From assembly GCA_008330645.1 (NCBI GenBank), contig VLTN01000089.1, positions 65,001 to 88,082 on the forward strand: a stretch of DNA of 23,082 bases, written 5' to 3'. Both the position numbers and the translations under genes were made by a program. Each line of letters opens with the position of its first letter. Position 1 is the first letter of the stretch. Of the stretch, positions 1 to 9,851 are shown in pieces. The notes beneath the pieces are model-generated. The model was given only the letters and a program-made list of their open reading frames with translations. It did not search any database and was not told the DNA's origin. The DNA is from Cafeteria roenbergensis. Its lineage: Eukaryota > Sar > Bigyra > Bicosoecida > Cafeteriaceae.

Positions 1-2
1 AC

Positions 3-314
3 TGCCACCGCGGGAGCGACGGCTGGTTCGGGGACGCGGGAACAGGCTCGGCGCCGTCACGCAACGCCAGAGCGGCTGCAATCGTCGCCAGGATCCTGGC
101 CAGGGCTGTGTGGTGGAACACCCATCTGGGGGCGTTCGAGCACTGGGAGGCTGCTGATGGCCAGGTGGCGCACGCTCGCGCCCTGGTGCTGGAGCTGCGG
201 GTCGCTGAAGGGTACGGGGCACGCTGGGCGATCGGGCCCGAGGGCCGGCCTCGCTTTCGCGGGTTTCTCGAGCCGCATAGCGAGGATGGCCACGCGGCGG
301 GTTGGAAGCACTGA
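3..314 (+). CDS. C-terminal fragment of an unidentified protein (5' end outside window)
   Basis: An open frame runs from the window edge at base 3 to a TGA at 312-314, giving about 103 residues with no start codon in the window. The first 20 or so residues are low complexity. The rest looks like folded protein: an Ala/Ile/Arg helix, then VWWNTHLGAFEHWEAADGQ, an Ala/Leu/Glu-rich helix, GYGARW, RFRGFLEP and DGHAAGWKH at the very end. The many Trp, His, Phe and Tyr residues are unlike the Ala/Arg-rich shadow frames of this window, which is why I call it coding. I do not recognise the family with certainty. The FRGFLEP...DGH...W-K-H ending has the feel of a conserved C-terminal motif. The gene is convergent with the giant minus-strand gene that ends at 596. 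An exon could begin inside the window, because AG acceptor-like sites occur near 90-105. Confidence 0.5.
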   Translation, partial: CHRGSDGWFGDAGTGSAPSRNARAAAIVARILARAVWWNTHLGAFEHWEAADGQVAHARALVLELRVAEGYGARWAIGPEGRPRFRGFLEPHSEDGHAAGWKH

Positions 315-595
315 CGATTCCAGCAGCATCGCCCGACCACCGCACTCTCACTCGCACACGCACACACGCACGCGGGTGCTCGATGCGCACCTGGGGTAGG
401 GCTTGCGTGCGGCGAGGCGCCATTCGGAGGAGGGCGCCGAATTGCGTGAACCCGCGCGAGTGTGCGCTGCTCACGGGCGGCTGCACAGCGGGCGGCTCGG
501 CTGTCTCGCTCGTTCGACCGGTTCACGAAGGAGCCAGGCGCCTGCCCACGCAGCACTTGCCATGCGAGCAAGACTTCCGGCAGAGCCGCGCGCGG
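315..595. other. Tail-to-tail intergenic spacer with a CA-rich microsatellite
   Basis: This spacer lies between the stop of the left-edge gene and the stop of the giant minus-strand gene. It contains an imperfect CA/CG-rich simple repeat at about 345-375 (ACTCGCACACGCACACACGC). I see no convincing gene in it. The open frames through it are Arg/Ala-rich shadows. Confidence 0.5.
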
Positions 596-3500
596 TCAGC
601 AGTCCTCCTTGCTCTCCTCCTGCAGCTCGCCGGCGGCTGGCCCGGCGATGCTATGCACCGTCTCGCGCCGAGCTGGTGCGACCGCAGCGGCTCTGCCACT
701 GCCCCGTGCGTCCGCATCGTCAACGGCGCTGCTGGCGACACTGGGAACGGGCTCGACTCGGATGGGTCCGGAAGCGAGCTCCGCCGGGGAAAAGATTGCC
801 CGAGCCAGAGCGTGTGCAGCCGCCTCCGTGAAGGGCACGGCTGCCAGCCCTGCCAGCGACCCTCCGACCCGCCCCCTGCGAGACGCCGCCGTGGTGCGGG
901 CCGCAAACAGGCGGCTGTCAATGTCGTGTGTTGCGCCGGAGTGGCCGGCGGGGCCGGGGGAACGACTCGCCGGTGCTCCAAGGCCCGATCCGCGCGGCAT
1001 CACCGGCGGGTCAAACGCCAGTCCAGCAGCAGTCACGCTTCGGCGAAGCGAGTCGACCACCCCGGGCCCGTGAACTGCAACTGCGAGGCATCGCCCGCCG
1101 GCGCTGGTGGCGAGCGCCTCCTCCGACCCCGCCGCAACGCGCCCTCCGCTGGACCGGACGATGCCAAGCACCTGCCGCGACTGGGCGGGCGTGAGCGCCA
1201 GCAGCTTCATCGCAGCCACCTGCACCCTGTCCCGTCCCAGCGCCTCAAACACGCCCGGCAGAGCCGCGGACGCGGCTCCCCAGGCAGCGGCGTCTCGGGC
1301 GCTGGGGACGACGTCGCTCACGAAGGCGGGGGTCGGCAGAGCCGCGCCCACGCGAAGAGCAGTTGACCTGGTGGCCGCCCCGCCGGTATCGCTGGGCGAC
1401 AGCGCCGGCTCAACGGCGGACGGAGCGACCAGGAAAACTGTCGTCTGCGGCGTCTCCGACGCCAGGCAGCCGCTGCTGCCGCCGCTGCCGCTGCCGCTGC
1501 CGCTGCCGCTGCTGCCGCGCTGCGCTGCCGCTGCCGGCAGGGGCAGCGCCTGTGGACGCTGCGTCGCCGCCTGCCGGCCCGCTGGGTGCGGCCACAACTC
1601 GCTGGCGCGCCGCCCCAGTCCCCGCCAGCGCCCCCGGGTCGGCGGGACACTCACACGCTGTGGGCGCGGCAGAACCGCCATCCGCACCAGCAGCGCCCAG
1701 TGCATCGCCGGCGGTGCTTCCCACAACGCCCCATGCAGCCCTCGCCCGGAGCGAAGCCAGTCGCTCGGGGAAGAGCAGCGCCGCCTCGGCCAAGGCGTGG
1801 GCCGCCGTGGGAGACGCGTGCACGCCCTCCTCAACGCAGCCCTTGCCAAGCAGCGCGCGGAGGCCTAGCCTGCCCACCCCACGCCCGGACGACTGCGCGT
1901 CGTAGGCGCGCCTTGCGGCGGAAAGTATTGCCGAACTCCGCTCGCTGGCGAACTTGGCAGCGCTGGGAAGCCCATGACGCCCTGCCGGCAGAGCCGGAGG
2001 GGCAACCGCCCCCGGCGGGAGAGGAGGCGACGCCGCCGTGGCTGACGGGGCAGCAGCCCGATCCACACCGGCTCTGCCCGGCAGAGCTGACTGCAGAGCC
2101 GCCCACTCCACTTCGACAACGGACCGCGCGGCGGGGGGGGCGAGTGAGTCGGCCGATGCAAAGACCGTGGGTCCCGCCGCCGCCAGCGCCGCGGCCACGG
2201 CGTGCGGGCCGGATAGGAGGAGGGCGAGGGCTGGCCGGGGTCCCCGCAGCCCTGCCGCGCTGCGGCGCCGTAGGTCGTCTAGGGCGCGGGGGGGCGCTTC
2301 AAGGCCACACGCCGCCCGGAGCGACGCGTCGGCTGACCATGCGTGGGAGCCTGCGAGGAGGGCGACCTGGTCGTCGGTCAGCGGCGCGAACCGCAGCGCC
2401 TCCACCTGGAGGCCGGCGCGCGACCATGCCTTGATGGCCCGGGCAATGGCGAGGCTTCCCGGGTCGGCCACAGCCGCGGGACGGACCACGCAGACGACGA
2501 ACGCAGACGACGCAAGGGATGGTGGGGCGAGCAGCGGCAGCAGGCCCAGCGGCCAGTCGCCCAGCGCCGGCCGGAGGACGAGGCTGCTGCTCCAGCGAGC
2601 GCTGCGCACCGCGCCGGCACCAGCGCCCGCGCTTGCCGGCCGCGGCATGGCCCCCACGGCCGCTGGTGGCGCTGGCGCGGCCTGCACAGCCAATGCCGGG
2701 CACAGAGCGCGGACGCCCGCTGTCGCGTCCAGCGCTGCGGCGGAACCTGCCGCAAACACCGCAGCCGCAGCTCTGCCAACGGCAGTCGGCTCTGCAACCG
2801 AGAAGCCCGCGCTTCGCACCGGGTCGAGCGACGAAACCGCCCTGAAGGAGCACGCGTCAGCCTGCCGGGCGGCGGACCGACTTGCAGAGCCTGCCGGAGT
2901 GGATGACGTGGTCAGCAATCCGTGACGACCCCTCGCAGCGCCGGCCGTGCTGCCGGCGACGGATATGGCCGTGTGGCCCGCGCGAGCCAGCGCCTTACGG
3001 TGCGCTGAGGCGACCATAACCGCCGCGAAGGAGGACGGGCCGACTGCCGCTCGCACCGCCCGCGCGGCGCCCGGCCCGGCCACGAGCAGCACCAGCGCCG
3101 GGCGCGACGTCAGCTGGTGGAGTTCCAAACTCCGCACCCAGGCCTCCCGGTCCGCCTCCGAGGCGAGGGACTGCGGCGACGGATACGCCTGCCACTGGCC
3201 TTCCGACGGGCTCGGGACGTCGCCCCCGCCGCTGCCCGCCTCCCTGCCAGCCAGCACGGCCGAGGCTGCTGCAGCGGGCATGCCGAGCGGGAACGAGGCC
3301 GACCCGAGGAGGCAGAGCCCGGCAGAGCCCGTCTCAAGGGGAGACCACTCTTCGCCAGATGCGGCAGAGCTGAACAGCGCCTCGAAGAGCGCTGCCGCCG
3401 GGGCGGTCCGGCGTGGGCAGTGCGCTGCCGTCCACGCCGGGGCGCGCGAAACCGCCGGGTCAGCTGGGTCGACCCCGCTGATGGCGGCAGCAGCTGCCGC

Positions 3501-6500
3501 CGACCTCAGCGATGTCGTGGGTGCCTGGCCTGGCAGCGACTCGCTGCTGATGGCCTCGCCTTGCAAAACTGCAGCCGGAACGGCGTCGGCCAGCGACTCC
3601 CCGGCTGGAAGGAGTGCGTCAGCTGACAGCACGACAAGCGCCGCCTCCACGCAGTCGCGGTCCCCGCGCTCCCCGTCGCAGTCGCCCGCCACTCCCTGAA
3701 GCGACACCAGCGAGGCACCGGCCGAGGACTGTGCGGCTCGCGACGCCGCCGGGTCCGAGGCGTCAGCAGTCGCCTCGAAGCCAGCTCCCCAGGCAGAGCC
3801 GTTTGCGCCGCGAGAGGGCACCCCGGCCCCTGCCATCAGCGGCGCGTCCCACAACGCCCGAACGGCTCGGGGAAGCGAGACGGCGCGCCGGGGCGAGCCT
3901 CCAGCGCCTCCGCCTCCCGAAGGCTCAACAGCAGCGACTGCGGCTGCGGCAGCGGCTCCAGATTCGGCAGCGGATTCGGCAGCGGATTCGGCAGCGGATT
4001 CGGCAGCGGATCCGGCAGCGGATCCGGCAGCGGATTCGGCAGCGGATCCGGCAGCGGATTCGGCAGCGGATCCGGCCGTCTGTCCGGCGCGGCCGGCGGG
4101 CGCGGCCTCCAGGCCAAGCAGGCAGTGAAGGCTCTGCCGCTTGGAACCGGGCATCGCCTCAGAGCCGCCGTGAGGCCACACCGCCTCGACAGTCACGGCT
4201 CTGCCGCCGAGAGACGCCCGCGACATGGACGCCACCGCTGCTGCAGCCTTGGTGGCAGCAGCTTCGCCCATCACCAGCACATCAGCCGCAACGCGCGCCG
4301 CAGGCCCCGCACCCTCTCCGCCCGCGCCAGCGCTCGCGCCCTCAGCGGCAGGCCTGCCGCTCGCAGGGGCCGGACCGGCAGCAGCGCTGTCTCCGCTCGG
4401 CAGCCCCCTCACGCCAAGCACGGCCAGGCGCGCCTCCGCAACCGCTCTCACGACGGCGGCCATGGCCGCCTCGTCGGAGACAGGCGGGCCGACCTCGAAC
4501 GGCTCTCCGTCGCAGGCAGCACCGCCGTTGGCGGCGCCCGTTAGCACCCTCACCAGCGCGAGCGACGGCGATGGCAGAGCGACGGCCGGAAGCCTCTTCC
4601 CGCCCGAGGCGACCGAGCCCGCGGGCCCCACCCACGCAGAGTCACTACCGTCTTCCCCATCGGCCAAAGGTTCCCCCGGCGGGACAGCGGCCCCGTCAGG
4701 GCTGCCACGCTCGCGCCCGGCCGGGCAGAGGCGGCCGCCGAACCACCACGCGCTCTCCCGAGCCGCGGCCTCCGCGGACTCCGGTGCCTCCAGCACGCGC
4801 CTGCAGAGCCGCCCGCGGAGCGAGCCGGGAGCGCTGGCCGCCGCCGCCACCAGCCGAGCCGGGCCCACCGCTGCCGACCACGCAGCCGCTGCGCTGTGGC
4901 CCCTCATGAGCAGGGCAACCGCCGCGTCGCGGCCCCCAGCCCCGTCCCGAGGCGCCCAGTCTGCTGGGACGTCGAGGAGGCTTCCTTGAGCGCCCGAGCC
5001 CCACGCGAGGCGCGCCCCCACCACAGCCAGGCCCGCGCCCCGAGCAGCCTCCATTGCAGCGTGAATCCTGTCCACGGCTGCCAGGAACGAGCCACTGGGT
5101 CCCTCCGAGCCGCCGAAGAGCTCTGCCGGGAAAATGACGCCGACAGTGTGCTCTGCCGCCGCTGAACCGGCTGCAGCCAGTGCCCACGACGACGCAGTCA
5201 CAGCCGCGCACGCTGCGTCCACGCCCGCGCCGCTGCAAGACGGTGTCTCGGCCTGCTCTTCCGGGGAAGCCCCAACCGGCAGCCTTGCCACTTCGAAGGC
5301 GAAGGGTCCGTGCAGAGCCCTGGCAGAGCCGAAGGCGGCAGGGCCGGAGCAGGCCGCAACCACTGCCGCGCCGGCAGCCGCAGCCGCAGCCGCAGCGCCA
5401 GCACCAGCGCCAGCACCAGCAGCATCGGCTGCAGCGCTGCCCCCGCCCAACGCCGCGCCGCCGACGAGCCTTGCTTCAACCCACGTGCGTGCCACGCGCA
5501 GCGCGTCGGCTGGAATCGCACCGGTCGCCCGCAGCAACAGGAGCAGAGCTCTGCCGCCCGCCCCGGCGTCAGCACTGTCGCTGCCACCCGTGACGGCTTC
5601 CACCGCGGAGCGCAGCGTGGTGCACACCCCCCCCACCAGATGGATGCCTGTTCTTTGGCAGGTGGGACCGTCCGGGCAAAGGAGCGACGCGACGGCTCTG
5701 CTTCCTGCAGGTGTGAGTTCGCCGGCGGAGCACCAGGAGTTGACGGCCAGCGACACGGCGACGGCCACCAGCCCCCCAGCGCCAGCTGAGAGGCTCCCGC
5801 CGGCCGCAGACTCGCTGGCCGCACCGGCAAGCGCGGCAGCTGCGCCAGGGGCGAGTGACGGGTACCAGCCAGCCGTAGCGGTCGCGTGATTGAAGCTTGA
5901 CAGGTCGACTGGGCCCGACCCGTGCGATCTGGCAGCCTGCTCGCTGCGGCGCCGCCGCGCCAGGGCCCCATCGCGCGCGCGTCGCTCGGCGGCGGCGACG
6001 TCTGCAGCGGCGTCTCTGGCAGTGCCAGCGGCCGAATTCGGCGCCGCTGCCGCGTCTGCCGTCTTCGGCGCCGCTGCTGCTGCCGCTGCCGCCGTGTCAG
6101 GGGTAGCAGCTCCTGCGCCAGGCGCGTCGTCACCTGCCTCAGTCGCTGCTGCCGGGGCGGGAGCTGCCACAAGTGCGCTCGCTTCCGCCGCAGGGGCGGA
6201 TGGCGGTGCCCCCGCGCCCTCACCGCCGTCCGGTCTCGCGGCTTCACCGGCAGAGCTGCATGCCGCAGCAGCGGCACAGGCGGCAGCGCCCTCTGCCGGA
6301 GCTGCCGTTGCGTCCGTCGCGCTGGCGTCCGCCTGCCCCGGGTCATCCCGGCGCTGGCCGGTGAGAGCGTCGCCCCGCGCGCCTCCTGGGGATGCCTCGC
6401 CGCTCTCGGGCGCAGCCGTCGCCGCCTCTGCCGCCACTCGCGCGGCCGCAGCCTCGAGCCTCGCTTCCCACTCCGAGTCGCTCATTTCGGCGTCGCTCGA

Positions 6501-8729
6501 TTCACCATCGCTCTGCTCCTCCGCGCTACCCGCCGCGCCGTGCAGCGTCGCTCGGGCCGCGTCAGCTGACCGGGAAAGGCCCCCTCCAGCACTGGGGGGG
6601 GCTGGCGGCTCGGCAGATCCGAGCAAGGTCCCTCCTGCCCCCGCCTCGGACGTCGAGGCAGCGCCGCCGGCTGCAGGTCTTGCGCTGTGAGCAGACAAGC
6701 GGGAGCCCTCGAGTGCGGAGTCCGCCTCGGCTGCGCTGTGCGCGCCTCCGCCTCGTCCTCCCTGGCTCAGCAGGCGGAGCACTTCGCCGAGCGGGGTGAC
6801 TTCGCCTCTGCCGGCGTCCCCTGCCGGCTCTGCCGCGGCGTCGTGCGAGGCCAGGATGTCCAGGAGGGCGCCGTCCAGTCCAAGCACGACGCCAGCACCC
6901 GCGTCTGGCTCTGCACGAGCGGCAGTGCCTTCGTCAGCACCGGAAGACCAGGTCGATCCTGACTTTGAAGCCGCCTCTGCGGCCAGCAGAGCGCCCTGAC
7001 GTCGTCGACTGGCGGCGGCAGCGCGGCCCGCCGCTGCCGCTGCCTCTGCCGCCATGGCAATCTGCCAGCCCATCGTCGTCTGCTTCAGCTGCTCGCCGGC
7101 AGGGAGGCTGGCCAAGAACGAGTGCCCCGTCGCGCCCCCCGCCAGCACGCCGCCAGCGGGGTGTGGCATGCGCGTCTCCCCGGAGGCAGCGCCGCCCTCC
7201 GCAAAGTCGTACTCGTCGTCGAATGAGTCGCTGCCGTCGCTCTCCTCCGCTTCCGCTTCCGCATCCGCTTCCGCTCCGCCGCCGCTGCCGTGCCTGTCGT
7301 CGTCCGCGTCGCCGGGCCCTTGCCGGCCCCCCACAGGAGCAGAGGCTGCCTGCAGAGCCCCTCCCACTCCCAATGCCCGCCCCGGTGAGGCCGCAGCTGC
7401 ACTGGGACCCCTGGACGAGGCGGCGCCCGCGCCAGGGCCAGGCACAGTCGCGGTACGCAGAGCTCCCCCAGCAGCGGCTCTCGCAGCCTCCGCGCTGGCC
7501 GCCGCCCTCACGCGCGCACGCTCCGACGCCCAGTAGGTGGACCCTGACGGGTCCATCGACAGGGTTGTGCCTGCTGGGCCGGGGGTCCCGACAGTCTGCG
7601 CCGGAATCGGCTCTGCCGGCACGGCCCTGCCGCCGGCACCCGCTGCCGCCATAGCCGTCCCTGCTGCAGGCAAGCCAAGCTCTGCCGCGACGTCGTCACG
7701 GTCCGATGTTGCACTGCCGGGGAGAAGCGAGGCTGGTGCGTCTGAGGCGAGACTGCTTGCCACCCGTGAGAAGATGGCGTGCCGAGCGGCGGCGTGGCGG
7801 GCCGAGCGGGCAGCGGCGGCCGAGTCCAATGCGGCGTAGATGTCAGCGCCGGCGGCGTCAGCAGCGGCGGCCGAGTCCATGGCGGCGTAGATGTCAGCGC
7901 CGGCGGCGTCAGCAGCGGCGGCCGAGTCCATGGCGGCGTAGATGTCAGCGCCGGCGGCGTCAGCAGCGGCGGGGGCGAGCGAGGAGGAGGCCGCCGCTCC
8001 GCTGGCTTGGAAGCTGCTGGTGGTGGTGCTCCTCGCCTGGCCGAGGGCTGCGTCGAGCGATCGACGAAGCTCCTGCTCACCGCTGGCCAGAGCAGCGTCG
8101 GCGTCGAACGCCCAGTCCTCCGCCGCCGCCAGCGTGCGGCCAGCCAGCCGTGCGCCGGTGCCCGTGACGTTGAGCGCCGCTGGAACCGCGCCGGCGGGGG
8201 GGCTGGCTGCGTGCTGCCCGTCTCCCCCAACCCCAGGGGCCTCGTCGGCAACCACGTCCTCGTCCTCGTCTTCGTCCAGCAAGTCAAGAAGCGCGTCGTC
8301 GTCGTCGTGTTGAAGGGCGTCTTCCTCGTCACTACGCGGCCGCGTCAAAGCGCGGCTGCCGCTTGCGAGCCCGCAGCCGTCCGCGCTCGCCAGTGCCGCG
8401 TACCTCGCCCGGCACGACTGCGGGCTTGCCCCACGCACCCCTCTCTGGCTGCGATGGCTTGTCACACCGAACAGGATGGCGTGGTTGGGGGCACAGTTTC
8501 TGGAAGCCTGGCCACGCGCTCGGTATGTGCGTGGCCCGCAGCCAACCGCCTCGTTTAAACGGCGTGGGGACGGCGCTGCAGGCCCCGGCCGGCGAGGCCG
8601 CGCCGCGCCGTCCACCCCTTGGCCCTAGGCGACTTCTCACGCAAGATTCGAGGCCACGAGGTCCCAGTCGAGGCGCTCGGCCAGCGCTGCCGCCCGAAGC
8701 GCGTCGTCCATGTCGCTGCTCCACTCCAT
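596..8729 (-). CDS. Giant protein with about seven degenerate NDPK-fold modules (three exons)
   Basis: Inferred exons are 8729-8641, 8331-1655 and 1530-596, together 7,701 nt or 2,566 residues. The start ATG at 8729 has a strong Kozak context (GCAGCCATGG) and begins MEWSSDMDDAL. Residues about 31-60 are very acidic, and residues to about 830 are Ala/Gly/Ser-rich disordered sequence. From about 839 onward I see repeated NDPK-like units: a beta strand resembling AVKPDG, an alpha helix ending in a Leu-Val-Ala strand, a PAL/VVAM-like strand, then a segment resembling NIIHGSDSxESAxxEIxxWF. The clearest are module 2 (5155-4705; LEAPESAEAAARESAWWF, with Glu where His belongs), module 6 (2508-1770; VVRPAAV and EGVHASPTAAHALAEAALLFPE, His about 2201 retained) and module 7 (1447-790; VAMKLLALTP-like strand, no His). 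Modules 1, 3, 4 and 5 are weaker. Known multi-NDPK proteins such as NME7 and NME8 have two or three domains and are ciliary. The NDPK reading is motif inference; a divergent alpha/beta repeat is the alternative. Most modules should be catalytically dead. Confidence 0.6.
1472..1519. repeat. CTGCCG hexanucleotide repeat encoding a Ser-Gly linker
   Basis: CTGCCG and CTGCTGCCG units run through this stretch on the plus strand. They encode a Gly-Ser run on the minus strand immediately before the last NDPK-like module. The repeat also supplies several competing AG acceptors for intron 2. Confidence 0.7.
1531..1654 (-). other. Inferred intron 2 of the giant NDPK-like gene
   Basis: The sixth NDPK-like module and the seventh are in different frames. 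A donor GTGAGTGTCC at 1654 and an acceptor CCCCTGCCGGCAG ending at 1531 remove 124 nt. They join the two frames in phase 1, giving a Ser-Ala-Ala-Gln-Arg linker followed by a Gly-Ser repeat. The acceptor lies in a GGCAGC repeat, so the exact AG could differ by 6-nt steps. A true frameshift or an assembly error is the alternative. Confidence 0.5.
3958..4077. repeat. 12-bp tandem repeat encoding Ser-Ala-Ala-(Glu/Gly)
   Basis: About ten units of GATTCGGCAGCG or GATCCGGCAGCG lie in tandem. On the minus strand they encode alternating ESAA and GSAA tetrapeptides. They form a linker between the third and fourth NDPK-like modules of the giant protein. The only unit variation is T or C at one position, which swaps Glu for Gly. 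Confidence 0.85.
7825..7980. repeat. 51-bp x3 in-frame tandem repeat
   Basis: Three near-identical 51-bp units, phased by TAGATGTCAG at 7837, 7888 and 7939, encode repeats of DAAGADIYAAMDSAAAA (ALDS in the last encoded copy). They lie in the disordered N-terminal third of the giant protein, and their length in multiples of three keeps the frame. Confidence 0.9.
8332..8640 (-). other. Inferred intron 1 of the giant NDPK-like gene
   Basis: On the minus strand, exon 1 ends TTGC and the intron opens GTGAGAAGTC at 8640. It closes with GCGTAG at 8332. The phase is 2 on both sides (GC + T gives Ala), so the exon-1 frame joins exactly to the DEEDALQHDDDD frame. Without this intron the large open frame has no ATG near its beginning. 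The left breakpoint of the segmental duplication (8531) lies inside this intron. Confidence 0.65.
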
Positions 8730-9123
8730 GGCTGCTAGCCGGAGCTCAAAACGCAAAAAGCACAGCTAGATGGTGCACAAGCACTGCAGTTGCACCTCAG
8801 CCGCCTCCAAGCGCGCTCGTAGCCGGCCGGTCCACGGTGTGGTGAGCGCCGTTCCTGCCAGCGCGGCCAGCCGGCGACGAGGTATTTCCCCGACGCAAAA
8901 TACTGCCGCCCTCAGCGTGGCGGCCGGCACCACGCCAGCTCCCACGCACGGGGCAGACTGGCACCAGACTTGAGTGAATTCGACTTTGAAGCGTATGGAC
9001 GCGCAAAACGAGCCTTTTTACCTAACAACGGTTGTTTTGGTTGCTGGTCGACCCCAGCGGTGGGTTGCCACGACACCAATGTCGCAACGAGTTCCAAACT
9101 CTGGATGGCTCATCAGAGCCCCA

Positions 9124-9148
9124 GACTCTTCAAGCTGTCTGAAGAGTC
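9124..9148. repeat. Perfect 9-bp hairpin (GACTCTTCA / TGAAGAGTC)
   Basis: The arms at 9124-9132 and 9140-9148 are perfect inverted repeats around a 7-nt loop. The same hairpin is intact in unit 2 at 13109-13133. Confidence 0.85.
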
Positions 9149-9195
9149 CATGTGTGCGGTGCACAACCGTCCGTGTGGGACGGCGTCGACATACA

Positions 9196-9249
9196 CCCTC
9201 GACGATACACCTTGAGCCGGGTGGGCGACTCAAGATGTATCGTCGAGGG
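9196..9249. repeat. 21-bp hairpin with 12-nt loop
   Basis: The arms at 9196-9216 and 9229-9249 are inverted repeats with one mismatch, which would be a G-U wobble in a minus-strand transcript. The core is TCGACGATACACC paired with the TGTATCGTCGA side. In unit 2 (13181-13234) the stem has two mismatches. Confidence 0.9.
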
Positions 9250-9373
9250 ATGAAGTCGCAACAGGCTTTACGCCTGGCAAAGACTCGGGCATCGTATCAG
9301 TGATGGCCCGTGTGTCCAAGTGGACGAGCGGAATACCTTCGGCTCAATGGCCGGGTATCCCGAGATGTCAGAG

Positions 9374-9390
9374 GCTGCCAGCTTGGCAGC
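9374..9390. repeat. 6-bp hairpin at a deletion breakpoint
   Basis: GCTGCC and GGCAGC flank a 5-nt loop (AGCTT). Unit 2 diverges from unit 1 after base 9381, inside this loop, so the 372-bp length difference begins here. Confidence 0.8.
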
Positions 9391-9453
9391 TCTAGAGTGG
9401 CGGCCCACGGCAAGGCTTCCCGCGCCGCGAGTCTTGAGGAGCAGCATGGCCCT

Positions 9454-9477
9454 GCAATACACCACGGGGTGTATTGC
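9454..9477. repeat. Perfect 10-bp hairpin downstream of the minus-strand gene
   Basis: GCAATACACC and GGTGTATTGC flank the loop ACGG. It lies about 21 nt after the stop codon of the minus-strand gene, so it would sit in its 3' UTR. It is missing from unit 2 because it falls in the 372-bp segment. Confidence 0.9.
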
Positions 9478-9497
9478 TGTGAGGGACATGCCAGCTC

Positions 9498-9815
9498 TCA
9501 CAAGCTTGACGATGCGGAGGTGCCGTGGATGAGGCCGTGGTCCGGTTCAATGGGCATCGCAGGCGAAGGCGAGCTGTCCCGAGGCGGGGACTCCAGCGGG
9601 CCGGCGGAGCCTTCCTCAGGCAGAATGGGCGCGTGAAACAGGTCGGGAAGGTGGCTGCTGTTGGGCGTGCCGGACTCAGTTGCGGAGGGTCCCAGCCCTG
9701 ATGCGCCAGCGCCAGGCCACTGGGTCGGTGAGGACCAGTCGGGCATGGGGCTGTCCGGGCCTGGACTCGGCTCGGGGGTGGCCATGGTTTCAGGCATGTG
9801 CTCCAATTCAAGCCA

Positions 9816-9851
<36 letters not shown>

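Larger units (their letters stand above)
8730..9497. other. Non-coding spacer: promoter of the giant gene plus a hairpin-rich stretch
   Basis: The segment just upstream of the ATG at 8729 should hold the promoter and 5' leader of the giant gene. From about 8960 the composition becomes visibly less GC-rich, and from about 9107 local inverted repeats come one after another. The plus-strand open frames here lack ATG or are shifted by a 1-nt indel between the two duplicated copies, so I do not call a gene. The minus-strand gene ending at 9498 places its 3' UTR here. Confidence 0.5.

Noticed and set aside
302-1366. Long plus-strand open frames over the last exon of the giant gene
   Set aside because: They are Arg/Ala/Pro-rich with no motif, antisense to the NDPK-like module. 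High GC makes stops rare in all frames.
1410-8615. The giant open frame as one unspliced gene starting at 8615
   Set aside because: The first codon there is GTG in sequence belonging to intron 1. A Kozak ATG exon at 8729 with matching splice phase is better, and the last module is in another frame.
8970-9303. Small plus-strand frames with a balanced composition (EFDFEAYGRAKRAF or KRMDAQNEPFYL)
   Set aside because: The first lacks an ATG, and a 1-nt deletion in unit 2 shifts the frames. The stretch is better explained by hairpins and a 3' UTR.
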